This document shows positions 1 through 8,248 of a DNA stretch of 31,981 nt, one piece after another. The position numbers were made by a program, and so were the translations under genes. The stretch comes from Mycolicibacterium malmesburyense (lineage in GTDB: Bacteria; Actinomycetota; Actinomycetes; Mycobacteriales; Mycobacteriaceae), in contig NZ_CVTB01000277.1 of NCBI RefSeq assembly GCF_001050015.1, positions 1 to 31,981 of the forward strand. The letters run 5' to 3'. The notes below the pieces were generated by a model, which saw only the letters and a list, made by a program, of their open reading frames with translations, was not told where the DNA came from and did no database searches. Every line of letters starts with the position of its first letter. Position 1 is the stretch's first letter.

Positions 1-610
1 AACCCCGCCGATACGTGGGGCACAGTGCGCCGCAACCGGCGTGGGTGACCGGTCCCAGACACGGGGTTCCGTCGGCGACCACCACGCACGTCACGCCTCG
101 GTTCTTGCACTCGGTACAGACTGTTTTCGCGGGCAACCGCGGTTTGCGCCCCACCAGGAGCGCCGCCAAGGTGTCCAGCAGTTGCCCGCGGTCGATCGGG
201 CAGCCCTGGAGCTGGTAGTCGACGTCGACGTGCGCCGATGCCGGCGTCGACGTCGCGAGGGTGTCGATGTATTCGGGTCTCGCGTAGACGACCGAGGCGA
301 ACTCCTTGACATCGGCGAAGTTCCGCAGGGCCTGCACCCCGCCCGCGGTGGCACACGCTCCGATCGTGACAAGGATTGCGGACTGCTCCCGGATCGCTTT
401 GATGCGTCGCTCGTCGGCCGCCGTCGTGATCGAACCCTCCACCAGGGATACGTCGTACGGGCCTGCGACGGTGGCACTGGACGCCTCCAGGAACGTGGCG
501 ATCTGCACCTGTTCGGCCAGCGACAACAACTCGTCCTCACAGTCCAACAGGGTCAGTTGGCAGCCATCGCACGATGCGAACTTCCACACGGCCAGTTTCG
601 GTGTTCCCAC
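1..610 (-). CDS. hyhS: [NiFe] hydrogenase group 3b small (delta) subunit, partial
   Basis: This is the small, Fe-S-bearing subunit of a cytosolic bidirectional hydrogenase; it passes electrons between the [NiFe] large subunit and the flavin/Fe-S subunits. The frame is open from a GTG at 610 to the window edge, giving 203 codons without a stop. It has the proximal-cluster signature CDGC (C14, C17), a later GAC motif, QGCPID, and a Cys-rich C-terminal part ([11 protein letters not shown], then GCGALC). The GTG is preceded by AAGGAG with six intervening bases and starts directly after the hyhG stop at 611-613, so the two are co-transcribed and probably coupled. The C-terminus and the large-subunit gene should lie beyond the left edge. 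Assignment to group 3b (Hyh/sulfhydrogenase type) rests on the neighbouring hyhG and hyhB and on the known mycobacterial Hyd3 operon order B-G-S-L. Confidence 0.88.
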   Translation of the reverse strand, partial: MGTPKLAVWKFASCDGCQLTLLDCEDELLSLAEQVQIATFLEASSATVAGPYDVSLVEGSITTAADERRIKAIREQSAILVTIGACATAGGVQALRNFADVKEFASVVYARPEYIDTLATSTPASAHVDVDYQLQGCPIDRGQLLDTLAALLVGRKPRLPAKTVCTECKNRGVTCVVVADGTPCLGPVTHAGCGALCPTYRRG

Positions 611-1468
611 CTATAGCTCCTTCACGCTGAGCAGGGCCTCGGCAACGTCGTATCCCACGACCGGTCCGTCGCGGCACAACAGCAGGGGGCCGAGCTGGCA
701 GTGCCCGCACCATCCGACCCCGCATTGCATGTTCCGTTCCAGCGAAACCTGGATCTTGTTCGCTGGCATTCCTTTTCGGAGCAGTTCGACGGCGCTGTTG
801 TGCATCATGGCCTCGGGACCGCACAGGAACGCGGTGGTGCGGCCAGCCCGCACCGGCATCCGGCGCAAGGGTTCGGTGACGAAACCGACCTCGCCGGGCC
901 AACCCTGTATCGGTACGTCGACCGTCAGGTGCACCTCGATGCCACCGGTGCGCGACCAGTCGGTGAGCTCCTGGGCGAAAAGGAAGTCGTCGCGGGAGCG
1001 AGCACCCGCGATGAGGGTCACCCGGTCATACGAGTCACGATCGGCAAGAGCGGCCATGACCACAGGGCGAAGCGGTGCCAGGCCGACACCACCGGCGACG
1101 ATGACCACGTCGCCCCCGGCCGCCTCGGGCAGTGCCCAGCCGGTGCCGAACGGCCCTCGCATGCCGATCACGCTGCCGGGCGTGGCGTCGTGCAGCGCAC
1201 GGCTGACCGCGCCGACCGACCGAATGGTGTGGTGGATGGCTTCGCCGTCGGATTGCGGTATGCCGCTGACAGAGATCGCGATCTCGCCGATGCCGAAGGC
1301 GTACATCATCATGAACTCGCCCGGCCGGGGCGTCGGTAGCGGTTCGTCCACGGGTCGAAGACACAGTGTCGCCGAATCGCGGTTCTCATCGGTCCGGCTG
1401 TGCACCCGGTAGGGCACCGGGGTCATCGGCGACGACGGCGTCCGCGGCGCCTCGGTTTCAGTCGTCAC
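611..1468 (-). CDS. hyhG: Group 3b hydrogenase gamma subunit, FAD/NAD(P)-binding oxidoreductase
   Basis: This 285-residue diaphorase subunit links hydrogenase electrons to NAD(P)H. Seen in order are a ferredoxin-reductase-type FAD domain (RPGEFMMMYAFG around 48-59), a nucleotide-binding loop (VAGGVGLAPLRPV, 124-136), a second nucleotide-side motif (FLCGPEAM near 214-221), and a C-terminal [2Fe-2S] ligand set C249, C254, C257, C265. This layout is typical of the SHI/HyhG and dihydroorotate dehydrogenase electron-transfer (PyrK-like) family. The start is a GTG at 1468 that overlaps the end of hyhB by 11 bases, and the stop directly abuts hyhS, so the three genes form one operon. The product is cytoplasmic. 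An anaerobic sulfite reductase subunit B would look similar, but the adjacent hydrogenase small subunit decides against that. Confidence 0.9.
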   Translation of the reverse strand: MTTETEAPRTPSSPMTPVPYRVHSRTDENRDSATLCLRPVDEPLPTPRPGEFMMMYAFGIGEIAISVSGIPQSDGEAIHHTIRSVGAVSRALHDATPGSVIGMRGPFGTGWALPEAAGGDVVIVAGGVGLAPLRPVVMAALADRDSYDRVTLIAGARSRDDFLFAQELTDWSRTGGIEVHLTVDVPIQGWPGEVGFVTEPLRRMPVRAGRTTAFLCGPEAMMHNSAVELLRKGMPANKIQVSLERNMQCGVGWCGHCQLGPLLLCRDGPVVGYDVAEALLSVKEL

Positions 1469-2558
1469 CGGTTTCCGCCCGCTCGGTGGCCAGCTTGTGC
1501 ATCTCTTCGGTGATGTCGATTCCGGTGGGACACCAGGCGATACAGCGTCCGCAGCCGACGCAGCCGGAGCTGCCGAACTGGTCGTGCCAGGTGCCGAGCT
1601 TGTGGGTCAGCCAGTGGCGGTACCGCGAGGCGCCGGATTGTCGAACGCTGCCCTCGTGAACGAACGTGAAGTCGAATTCGAAGCAGGACGCCCACTGCAT
1701 CCAGCGCTCGGCGTGCTGGCCGGTGAGATCGGTGGTGTCTTCGACAGAGGTGCAGAAACACGTGGGACACACCATGGTGCAGTTCCCACAGGTCAGGCAG
1801 CGGCTGGCCACCTCATCCCATTGTGGCGATTCGCGGGAGTGAATCAACAGCTCGCGCAGGTCGCCCATCGGCATCTCGCGACCCATCTTGTGGACCGCGT
1901 CGGCGACATCGCCTCGAGCGGCGCGGATTTCGTCGGAGGTGGCCTCGCGGCTCGGCAGGGCTGCGAGCACGTCGGCGCCGTCCTCGCTGCCCACGTCGAC
2001 CAGGTAGTTGTGGACGCTGCCGTCGATGCGTTCGGTGAGCGCCAGATCGTAGCCGGGTCCGACCTCGGGGCCGGTGCCCATCGACGCGCAGAAGCACAGG
2101 CCGCCGGGTTCGGTGCAGTTGACGGCGACCACGAAGATCCGCGCCAATCGACCGACGAACCCCCGGTCCGGGTGTCCGCCCACACCGAGTACGCCGTTGA
2201 GCACGGCGATGGCCGACAGGTCGCATGCCCGCACGCCGAGGAATGCGTACTTCGGCGGCTCTTCGGGGGTCATCCCCTCGGAGGACCACAGCTGTTGCCG
2301 ATGCGGGTGGAGGAACTGCTTCCAGGACTGTGGTCCGGCCGAATGGCCGAACAGCGCGTCGTCGTCGCGTTCGCGCAGCCGGTAGTGCCCGGGGCCGGTG
2401 TCCACACCCCAGCCTCGGGGCAGATCGTCGGCCGAGTCCAATTCGGCCAGCACGATCGCATTTTCGGAGCGGGTGGGTCCGATGACCCGGTAACCACGCC
2501 GTTGGAGCGCGCTCACCAGTTCCCCCATGGCGGCGGCCTCGATCACGGCGCTGCTCAT
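1458..2558 (-). CDS. hyhB: Group 3b hydrogenase beta subunit, 4Fe-4S electron-transfer protein
   Basis: This 366-residue protein carries two 4Fe-4S clusters near the C-terminus: C254/C257/C260/C264 (CLTCGNCTMVC) and C333/C336/C339/C343 (CVGCGRCIAWC). The N-terminal half is the HyhB/AsrA-like domain (FLGVRACDLSAIAVL at 107-120, and a Cys pair in GGLCFC). The role is electron transfer between the flavin subunit and the hydrogenase core in the cytoplasm. The frame stays open upstream to 2738, but that part lacks family character and would run across the divergent promoter and into the oppositely oriented gene. ATG 2558 gives the usual length and has AGGA about ten bases upstream. It is the first gene of the hyhB-G-S operon. 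Two DosR-like boxes lie in the 107-bp divergent region shared with the PPOX gene, suggesting hypoxic induction as known for M. smegmatis Hyd3. Confidence 0.88.
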   Translation of the reverse strand: MSSAVIEAAAMGELVSALQRRGYRVIGPTRSENAIVLAELDSADDLPRGWGVDTGPGHYRLRERDDDALFGHSAGPQSWKQFLHPHRQQLWSSEGMTPEEPPKYAFLGVRACDLSAIAVLNGVLGVGGHPDRGFVGRLARIFVVAVNCTEPGGLCFCASMGTGPEVGPGYDLALTERIDGSVHNYLVDVGSEDGADVLAALPSREATSDEIRAARGDVADAVHKMGREMPMGDLRELLIHSRESPQWDEVASRCLTCGNCTMVCPTCFCTSVEDTTDLTGQHAERWMQWASCFEFDFTFVHEGSVRQSGASRYRHWLTHKLGTWHDQFGSSGCVGCGRCIAWCPTGIDITEEMHKLATERAETGDD

Positions 2559-2592
2559 CGGTCCATCGTCCTGCGAAGCCCTCGGGAATGCA

Positions 2593-2606
2593 GGGCCTTT
2601 AGGGCA
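2593..2606. promoter_or_regulatory. Distal DosR-like box, hyhB/PPOX divergent promoter
   Basis: GGGCCTTTAGGGCA matches the core GGGACTTTAGTCCC at 10 of 14 positions. Its centre is 23 bp from the next box and about 66 bp upstream of the PPOX start. The right half is weak, so this is a candidate only; a paired-site arrangement is usual for DosR-controlled promoters. Confidence 0.45.
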
Positions 2607-2615
2607 TGAGTTGAA

Positions 2616-2629
2616 GGGACTTTTGGCAG
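2616..2629. promoter_or_regulatory. Proximal DosR-like box, hyhB/PPOX divergent promoter
   Basis: GGGACTTTTGGCAG has a perfect GGGACTTT half and a degenerate second half. It is centred about 43 bp before the PPOX ATG at 2666, whose probable -10 (TACCGT, 2653-2658) lies seven bases before that ATG. The same spacing recurs at other DosR-like promoters in this window, which strengthens the call. Confidence 0.5.
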
Positions 2630-2665
2630 CATTGCCGGCCGCGTGTTCTCCGTACCGTCGTAGCC

Positions 2666-3100
2666 ATGTCCACACCGACGCGACCGATCGAGATCCTGTC
2701 CGAGAGTGAATGCTGGAAACTGATGTCGGCCGCCTCATTGGGGCGGCTCGTCACCAGCGTCGCCGGCGAGCCGGAGATCTTTCCGGTCAACTTCGTCGTC
2801 CAGAACCGCAGCGTGCTTTTCCGCACGGCCGAGGGCACGAAGTTGAGCAGCGCGGTGATCAACAAGAACGTGTTGTTCGAGGCCGACGACCACGACGCCG
2901 ACGGTGGTTGGAGCGTGGTGATCAGGGGCTTGGCCCGGACACTTCGAACCGACGAGGAAATCGACGAGGCCGAACGGGCGCAGCTGCTTCCGTGGACGGC
3001 CACGGTGAAAACTCATTACGTGCGCATCCGTCCCCTGCGTGTGACGGGCCGCGGGTTCCTCTTCGGCCCGGAACCCGATCGCGAGTTCACCATCGTCTGA
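2666..3100 (+). CDS. PPOX-family (split-barrel flavin-binding fold) protein, Rv3129-like
   Basis: A 144-residue small split-barrel protein of the pyridoxamine-5'-phosphate-oxidase-like superfamily, whose members bind FMN, F420 or heme. Seen are [18 protein letters not shown] (the conserved PVNF strand near 38-40), [14 protein letters not shown], a GWSVVIRG strand, the YVRI strand and a GPEPDR tail. The RTAEG and GPEPDR segments recall M. tuberculosis Rv3129, a DosR-regulon protein of unknown substrate. No Shine-Dalgarno is visible; a -10-like TACCGT ends seven bases before the ATG, so the mRNA may be leaderless. It is divergent from hyhB and 44 bp upstream of the phosphoribosyltransferase/esterase gene. 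The cofactor and reaction cannot be told from sequence. Confidence 0.85.
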   Translation: MSTPTRPIEILSESECWKLMSAASLGRLVTSVAGEPEIFPVNFVVQNRSVLFRTAEGTKLSSAVINKNVLFEADDHDADGGWSVVIRGLARTLRTDEEIDEAERAQLLPWTATVKTHYVRIRPLRVTGRGFLFGPEPDREFTIV

Positions 3101-3144
3101 GGCCGGATTCGTCATCGGAGTCATCGCTGATCGGAGGAAACGCA

Positions 3145-5193
3145 ATGACGCGTGCACGGGGAGCAGTCCGGAAGGCGCCGCGACAAGTCTTTCGCGATCG
3201 CCGCGAAGCGGGCCGGGCACTGGCCGCGATGCTCGGCGCCTACCGGGGCAAGGAAGGCGTGATCGTCCTGGGCCTTCCGCGCGGGGGAATTCCGGTCGCG
3301 TGGGAAGTCGCCGCGGCGCTTGCGGCTCCGCTCGATGCGTTCGTCGTGCGCAAACTCGGCGCGCCCGGGCACGACGAGTTCGCGGTTGGCGCGCTGGCCA
3401 GCGGAGGCCGTGTCGTCGTCAACGACGACGTGTTGCGTGCGCTGCGGGTGACGCCTCAACAACTGCGTGATGTCGCCGAACGGGAAGGCCGCGAGTTGCT
3501 CCGGCGCGAAGCGGCCTACCGCTCCGGTCGCCCTCCGGTCGACGTGACCGGCAAGACCGTGATCCTCGTCGACGACGGCTTGGCCACGGGGGCCAGCATG
3601 CTCGCCGCCATCCAGGCGTTGCGCGAATCAGACCCCGCCCAGATCGTGGTCGCCGTGCCGGCCGCGCCGGAGTCGACCTGCCGTGAATTCGCCGGCATCG
3701 CCGACGACGTCGTGTGCGCCAGCATGCCGACGCCGTTCCTGGCCGTTGGCGAGTCGTTCTGGGACTTTCATCAGGTGAGCGACGAGGAAGTGCGGGAATT
3801 GCTGGCGACTCCCACCACCGGCTTCGCCACCGCCCGGATCCGGCTCCAGGAGGCGCCTGCCGAGGTGATCGCGCGTTCGGCCGTGGACGCGCCCGGCGGC
3901 ATGCCGCCCGTGGAGGCCCTCGATGAGGTCATCGGAGACGCCCGGGTCGTCCTGATCGGGGAAAGCTCACACGGCACCCACGAGTTCTATGAGGCGCGCG
4001 CCCAGATCACCAAGTGGCTGATCGAGGAGAAGGGGTTCTCCGGCGTCGCCGCCGAGGCCGACTGGCCGGATGCCTACCGCGTGAATCGGTATGTTCACGG
4101 CCGGGGGGAGGACGCCTCGGCCGACGAGTCACTGAGCGGGTTCGAACGATTTCCCGCCTGGATGTGGCGCAACACCGTGGTGCGCGACTTCGTTGACTGG
4201 CTGCACGGTCACAACCAACGGCTTGAGATGGCGGGCGGTGGACGGCCCGCCGGCTTCTACGGGCTCGATCTCTACAGCCTCCATCGATCGATGCGGGAGG
4301 TGGTCGCCTATCTCGACACCGTCGACCCGCAGGCGGCGGTGCGGGCGAGGTTGCGCTACGCCTGTTTCGACCATGCCTCAGCCGACGACGGTCAGGCCTA
4401 CGGTTTCGCGGCCGCGTTCGGCGCTGGGCTGTCGTGCGAACGAGAAGTGGTCGAGCAACTGGTCGAAATGCAGCGAACCACAATGGAATACGCGCGGCGG
4501 GACGGCCTGCTGGCAGAAGACGAGGCTTTCTACGCGCAGCAGAACGCTCTGACGGTGCGCGACGCCGAACGCTATTACCGTGCGATGTTCGGTGGCCGCG
4601 TCACGTCCTGGAACCTGCGAGACCAACATATGGCCCAGACGCTGCAAGCCCTGCTGACACACCTGGACCGGCACAACGGAGCCGGTACCTCGCGGGTTGT
4701 GGTGTGGGCCCACAACTCTCATGTCGGCGACGCCCGCGCTACGGAGGTCAGCAGCGACGGCCAACTGACTCTCGGCCAGCTCGTGAGGGAGCGTTACGGT
4801 GAAGGCTGTCGACTGATCGGATTGACGACCTACTCGGGCACCGTTACCGCCGCAGGCGAGTGGGGTGGCATCGCCGAGCGCAAGTCCGTCCGGCCGGCGC
4901 TGAACGGAAGCGTCGAAGAACTGTTCCACGAGACGGAGCGACCGAGTTTCCTGGTTTCGCCGTTGATCAGCCGCGCAGCGGCTCAACCGCTTGATGCGGT
5001 CCGGCTCGGGCGGGCGATCGGAGTGATCTACCTGCCCGAGACCGAAAGGCAGAGCCATTACTACCACGTGCGTCCCGGCGAGCAGTTCGACGCGATCATC
5101 CACATCGACCGGACCCGCGCGTTGGAACCGCTCGAGGTGAACAGTGTGTGGGTTGCCGGTGAGACCCCCGAGACCTATCCAACGGGCCTGTGA
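3145..5193 (+). CDS. Phosphoribosyltransferase - erythromycin esterase fusion protein (Rv2030c type)
   Basis: A 682-residue two-domain protein. Residues 1-220 form a type I phosphoribosyltransferase domain: [16 protein letters not shown] near 41-56, HDEFAVGA, and the PRPP loop [10 protein letters not shown] at 142-151. From about 255 to the end is an erythromycin-esterase-like domain with [11 protein letters not shown] at 271-281 (catalytic His region), [13 protein letters not shown] at 304-316, and later [13 protein letters not shown]. tuberculosis Rv2030c, a DosR-regulon protein, has the same fusion and almost the same length (681). ATG 3145 has GGAGGA six bases upstream; the frame is open upstream to 2710, but that stretch is the shadow of the PPOX gene. 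It overlaps the following pfkB, again matching Rv2030c-Rv2029c. The natural substrate is unknown; neither macrolide hydrolysis nor nucleotide salvage should be assumed. Confidence 0.9.
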   Translation: MTRARGAVRKAPRQVFRDRREAGRALAAMLGAYRGKEGVIVLGLPRGGIPVAWEVAAALAAPLDAFVVRKLGAPGHDEFAVGALASGGRVVVNDDVLRALRVTPQQLRDVAEREGRELLRREAAYRSGRPPVDVTGKTVILVDDGLATGASMLAAIQALRESDPAQIVVAVPAAPESTCREFAGIADDVVCASMPTPFLAVGESFWDFHQVSDEEVRELLATPTTGFATARIRLQEAPAEVIARSAVDAPGGMPPVEALDEVIGDARVVLIGESSHGTHEFYEARAQITKWLIEEKGFSGVAAEADWPDAYRVNRYVHGRGEDASADESLSGFERFPAWMWRNTVVRDFVDWLHGHNQRLEMAGGGRPAGFYGLDLYSLHRSMREVVAYLDTVDPQAAVRARLRYACFDHASADDGQAYGFAAAFGAGLSCEREVVEQLVEMQRTTMEYARRDGLLAEDEAFYAQQNALTVRDAERYYRAMFGGRVTSWNLRDQHMAQTLQALLTHLDRHNGAGTSRVVVWAHNSHVGDARATEVSSDGQLTLGQLVRERYGEGCRLIGLTTYSGTVTAAGEWGGIAERKSVRPALNGSVEELFHETERPSFLVSPLISRAAAQPLDAVRLGRAIGVIYLPETERQSHYYHVRPGEQFDAIIHIDRTRALEPLEVNSVWVAGETPETYPTGL

Positions 5194-6170
5194 TGCGGCG
5201 CTCTAAGGGCCAACTCCGAACCGTCATCACCACATTGACGATGAACCCGGCCCTGGACATCACGACCAGTGCGGACGTCGTGCGTCCCACCGACAAGATC
5301 CGCTGCGCCGGCGCGCGGTATGACGCGGGTGGTGGGGGCGTCAACGTATCGCGGGTCGCCAACGTTCTCGGGGTACCGACGTCGGCCGTGTTCCCGATAG
5401 GCGGTGCCACCGGGGGGCAGGTCGAGAGACTGCTGGCCGAGTCCGGCGTGCCCGCGCGGGTCGTGCCGATCGCCGAATCAACCCGGGAGAGCTTCACGGT
5501 CAACGAAAGCACCACGGGTAAGCAGTACCGCTTCGTGCTGCCTGGTCCGCACATGACGGAATCGGAACAAGCGCAATGCCTCGACGAGTTGAGGGCGGCG
5601 GCCCAGTCCGCCGAGTTCGTCGTCGCCAGCGGCAGCCTGCCGCCGTCGGTACCTCCGGACTGGTATCAGCGCGTGGCGGACATCTGCCGAGAGACGGGTT
5701 CTCTTCTGGTGCTCGACACCTCGGGGGGTGGACTGACCCATGTGAATTCGGGCGTCTTCCTGCTCAAGCCGAGCATCCGCGAACTGCGCGAGTGTGTCGG
5801 GCGTGACCTCGTCACCGAGGCAGCACAGTTCGCCGCCGCCCGCGAGTTGATCGACCGCGGCATCACTCAGTCGGTGGTGGTATCACTCGGGCCTCAGGGC
5901 GCACTCGTGGTGACCCCACGACGCAACGAACGAATTCCCGCGGTACCGGTGCGTGTCGTCAGCGGCGTTGGCGCGGGTGACGCGATGGTCGCCGCGATCG
6001 TGGTGGGCCTGAGCCGGGGGTGGCCGCTGAGTGAGGCGGTCCGGTTCGGCGTAGCGGCGGCAACCGCGATGCTGACGACACCGGGGACCGTCGTCCCGAC
6101 GTGCAGCGATGTCGATCGCTTTTTCGACCTGGTGCCAGAACCGATGGAAGTCGACTTTCAGCCAGTTTGA
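5190..6170 (+). CDS. pfkB: PfkB-family carbohydrate kinase (Rv2029c type)
   Basis: A 326-residue ribokinase/PfkB-fold kinase expected to phosphorylate fructose-6-phosphate or a related sugar phosphate using ATP. Seen are [11 protein letters not shown] (15-25), the substrate glycine motif [14 protein letters not shown] (near 44-57), [16 protein letters not shown], and the catalytic anion-hole motif GVGAGDAM, whose Asp is the general base. It is strongly similar to M. tuberculosis Rv2029c (PfkB), a DosR-regulon gene. The start is GTG 5190 (GTGA overlap with the upstream stop) or ATG 5193 (TGATG overlap); both imply translational coupling with the fusion gene. The gene converges on the FabH-like pair, with only ten bases between the stops. 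Confidence 0.92.
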   Translation: MMRRSKGQLRTVITTLTMNPALDITTSADVVRPTDKIRCAGARYDAGGGGVNVSRVANVLGVPTSAVFPIGGATGGQVERLLAESGVPARVVPIAESTRESFTVNESTTGKQYRFVLPGPHMTESEQAQCLDELRAAAQSAEFVVASGSLPPSVPPDWYQRVADICRETGSLLVLDTSGGGLTHVNSGVFLLKPSIRELRECVGRDLVTEAAQFAAARELIDRGITQSVVVSLGPQGALVVTPRRNERIPAVPVRVVSGVGAGDAMVAAIVVGLSRGWPLSEAVRFGVAAATAMLTTPGTVVPTCSDVDRFFDLVPEPMEVDFQPV

Positions 6171-6180
6171 GGGCTTCCGG

Positions 6181-7050
6181 TTACATCCGGTACAGCGCAG
6201 CCCCGGCGGTGATCCCCGCGCCGGCGGCGACGATCATCAGCAATCCGTCGGTGGGGATACCGCCCGCGGCCTTGTCGAGCGCGGCTGCCAGGGCGGCCGT
6301 ATGCATGTGCTCGTCGTCAGCGACGGTGATGCGCTCGATCGGAACGCCCAACTGCGCCGCCAGTTCCGCTCGGAACGCCCGGCCGGCCGGTGCCGCGACT
6401 ATCGACGCGATCTCATCGATTTCGGTGTCCGATTCGCTGAGGCACCGCTGTACCGCCCGCGCCGCGATGAGCGCGAAATCGCGTTCGGCGGAGGGGGTTT
6501 CGTGGATAGTCAAGCGGTTGCGCTGATCGACCATTCCGATCGTGGCGGAGACCGCGTCGCCGTTCTCCTTCGAGTGCTCCCACCAGACCGGCCCGAGTCC
6601 ACGCCCGTCTTCGGACCAGCCGCACAGCAGCGACGCGCCCGCCGGGCTGTAGGGGAAAGCCTCGCTCGAACCGCGTCCGGGATCAGCGTCACCGGCGACC
6701 ACCAACGCGCAGTCGATCACTCGCGACTTGAGGAAGCCGTCGACGATGTACAGGGCGGTCAGCATGCCGCACGAGCCGTTGGCGACGTCGAACGAGAAGG
6801 TGCCGTGCCCGCCGCTGTGCGGTTCTTCGTCATTGGCTCCGATATCGTCTTGAATCATCGAAGCGAGGGCCGGTTCACCGAGGTTGCGGTCGCGGTAGAT
6901 GCCCGCATTGATGAGAAGCTCCACATCGTCGGCGTTGCGCCGGCTCTTGCGGAGGCACCTCTTCGCCGCCTTGTCGGTCAGCCGCAGCGCACTGTAACGG
7001 TTCCGCCAGCCGCCGTGGACCACAGCGATCTGGTCAATCACGGTTCCCAA
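6181..7050 (-). CDS. Short FabH/KAS III-like protein lacking catalytic His and Asn
   Basis: A 289-residue thiolase-fold protein. The Cys loop is kept (FDVANGSCGML, C94), as are thiolase-like segments ending in GLLMIVAAGAGITAGAALY. Where FabH enzymes have HQ, this has AAP (IVAAPAGRAF). Where they have GN, it has EH (ADDEHMHTAAL). It also lacks the first 45 or so residues of the fold. These losses suggest it is not an independent synthase but the non-catalytic half of a heterodimer with the adjacent full-length FabH-like protein. Pseudomonas PqsB/PqsC, with a short degenerate partner and a longer active one, is a structural precedent. The start is TTG 7050 or GTG 7041 (GGGAA just upstream of the latter); both overlap the end of the upstream gene, so the pair is coupled. 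Its Cys makes a residual acyl-transfer role possible. Confidence 0.8.
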   Translation of the reverse strand: MGTVIDQIAVVHGGWRNRYSALRLTDKAAKRCLRKSRRNADDVELLINAGIYRDRNLGEPALASMIQDDIGANDEEPHSGGHGTFSFDVANGSCGMLTALYIVDGFLKSRVIDCALVVAGDADPGRGSSEAFPYSPAGASLLCGWSEDGRGLGPVWWEHSKENGDAVSATIGMVDQRNRLTIHETPSAERDFALIAARAVQRCLSESDTEIDEIASIVAAPAGRAFRAELAAQLGVPIERITVADDEHMHTAALAAALDKAAGGIPTDGLLMIVAAGAGITAGAALYRM

Positions 7051-8140
7051 AGTGGTTCACCAACTCTCGGTCAAGTGTCAGCAGGACGAAGCCGATCTCC
7101 AAACCGGATGCCAACGCGATGAGGGCGATGGTGTCCCCGGGCGAGATGTGCCCGGCCTCGAGCTCTTCGATGAGCGCGACGGTGTGCGTGGTCGACGCGG
7201 TGTTGCCGTAGCGGTCGACGGTGATGACCGCCTCGTGTTTCGGAGTGGCGCCGAACTTTGCCGACACTTCGGCCATGCCCTTGCGGATCGCGCGTGCCGA
7301 GGTCTGATGGGTGATGACGTGGTCGATCTCGTCGATGGACCGTCCCGCCTCGCGGAGAACCTCGCGCAGCAGTGTGGGGGTGTTCTCCATGGCGGCGCGG
7401 TGGATACCCCGTGCGTCGGTGAACATCCGCGCGCCCGGGTCGTCGCCCTTGGGGTAACCGAGACAGAGCCGGCTGTACTCGGCCAGCGTCGTGAAGCCCG
7501 CCAGGATGATGCTGCCCGAACCGATGGGAGCCCGTTCGAGTAGGAGCGCCGCCCCGGCGTCGCCGAGAGTCAGGGAGGCGAGTTCCTTGCTCATGACGTT
7601 GTGCACGTGGCGCGCCGCGTTCCGGCCCAGCTGGGAGATGTACTCGCCGCTGACGACCAGCGCCGTCTTCACCGCACCCTGACGGATCAGGTTGTTGGCC
7701 ACCGTGACGCCGGTCAGCATCCCGGCGCAGGCGTTGTTGATATCGAAGGTCATCGCCGTCTGCGCGCCAATGGCCTGCGCCACCGCCGAACTCATGGTCG
7801 GCTCCAACCGCTGTGTGAGACCGCCGCGGAACTTGGTGATGCTGCAGTTGATGACGAGGTCGATCGATGCCGGATCTCGTCCGGCCTTCTCGAGGCAGTC
7901 GATTGCCGCGGCGGTCGCCAAGGTGTAGGAATCCTCGTCGCCTACCGAGACCCGTCGCTCACGGATCCCCGTCAGCCGCTCGAGATCGATATGGGTGCGA
8001 TGTCGTGTGCTCGACATGAGGTCTTCGGTGGCCAGGTGGGTGGCGGGCAGGTGCCTTCCCGCACCGGCGATCCGGGTTTCGAACATCGGGGCCGGTCCGT
8101 GCGGCGGGGGCTCCATCACCAGCCAATGCGTTCCTGCCAT
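7034..8140 (-). CDS. 3-oxoacyl-ACP synthase III (FabH)-like condensing enzyme
   Basis: A 368-residue thiolase-fold enzyme with an intact triad: C138 (NNACAGML), H278 (ITHQTSA) and N313 (YGNTAS). The N-terminal FabH character is clear (GAGRHLPATHLATEDLM, GIRERRVS, near 25-66). Such enzymes condense an acyl-CoA with malonyl-ACP or transfer acyl groups in secondary metabolism; the substrate cannot be read from the sequence. The open frame runs up to 8320, across the divergent promoter, so it was trimmed. ATG 8140 is chosen; ATG 8116 (360 residues, AGGA further upstream) is a real alternative. The end overlaps the degenerate paralogue by 17 bases. A DosR-like box at 8199-8216 lies about 60 bp upstream of this start and also faces the SRPBCC gene, suggesting hypoxic control of both directions. 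Confidence 0.87.
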   Translation of the reverse strand: MAGTHWLVMEPPPHGPAPMFETRIAGAGRHLPATHLATEDLMSSTRHRTHIDLERLTGIRERRVSVGDEDSYTLATAAAIDCLEKAGRDPASIDLVINCSITKFRGGLTQRLEPTMSSAVAQAIGAQTAMTFDINNACAGMLTGVTVANNLIRQGAVKTALVVSGEYISQLGRNAARHVHNVMSKELASLTLGDAGAALLLERAPIGSGSIILAGFTTLAEYSRLCLGYPKGDDPGARMFTDARGIHRAAMENTPTLLREVLREAGRSIDEIDHVITHQTSARAIRKGMAEVSAKFGATPKHEAVITVDRYGNTASTTHTVALIEELEAGHISPGDTIALIALASGLEIGFVLLTLDRELVNHFGNRD

Positions 8141-8198
8141 GCACCGAGCATGTCTCGTCGGCGGGCGCACGGAACAGAGCGTTTCGGCCGTCCCACGC

Positions 8199-8216
8199 AG
8201 GGACCTTCGGCCCTTA
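8199..8216. promoter_or_regulatory. DosR-like box, FabH-pair/SRPBCC divergent promoter
   Basis: AGGGACCTTCGGCCCTTA is a near-perfect inverted repeat and matches GGGACTTTAGTCCC at 11 of 14 core positions. It is centred about 41 bp upstream of the SRPBCC ATG and about 67 bp upstream of the FabH-like start, so it could serve both. A second partial site (GGGACGGCC on the minus strand, about 8189-8197) may add to it. Confidence 0.65.
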
Positions 8217-8236
8217 GTCGCTGTACTGCGCGAACT

Positions 8237-8242
8237 TAGGGT
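8237..8242 (+). promoter_or_regulatory. -10 element of a probable leaderless SRPBCC transcript
   Basis: TAGGGT fits the mycobacterial TANNNT -10 pattern and is followed by six bases (CGACAT) and then the ATG at 8249. No Shine-Dalgarno lies at normal distance from the ATG. The DosR-like box sits where an activator overlapping the -35 region would bind. Confidence 0.5.
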
Positions 8243-8248
8243 CGACAT

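Noticed and set aside
1497..2609. 370-residue open frame antisense to hyhB
   Set aside because: Composition is that of a GC-rich shadow frame (Gly/Ala/Arg/His runs, no domain), and the opposite strand encodes a clear hydrogenase subunit.
2710..3144. N-terminal extension of the phosphoribosyltransferase-esterase frame
   Set aside because: The extension lies inside the PPOX gene in another frame and lacks a ribosome-binding site; ATG 3145 has GGAGGA and matches the family length.
3145..5193. Macrolide resistance gene
   Set aside because: The esterase-like domain is fused to a phosphoribosyltransferase and matches a dormancy-linked mycobacterial family; resistance is not supported.
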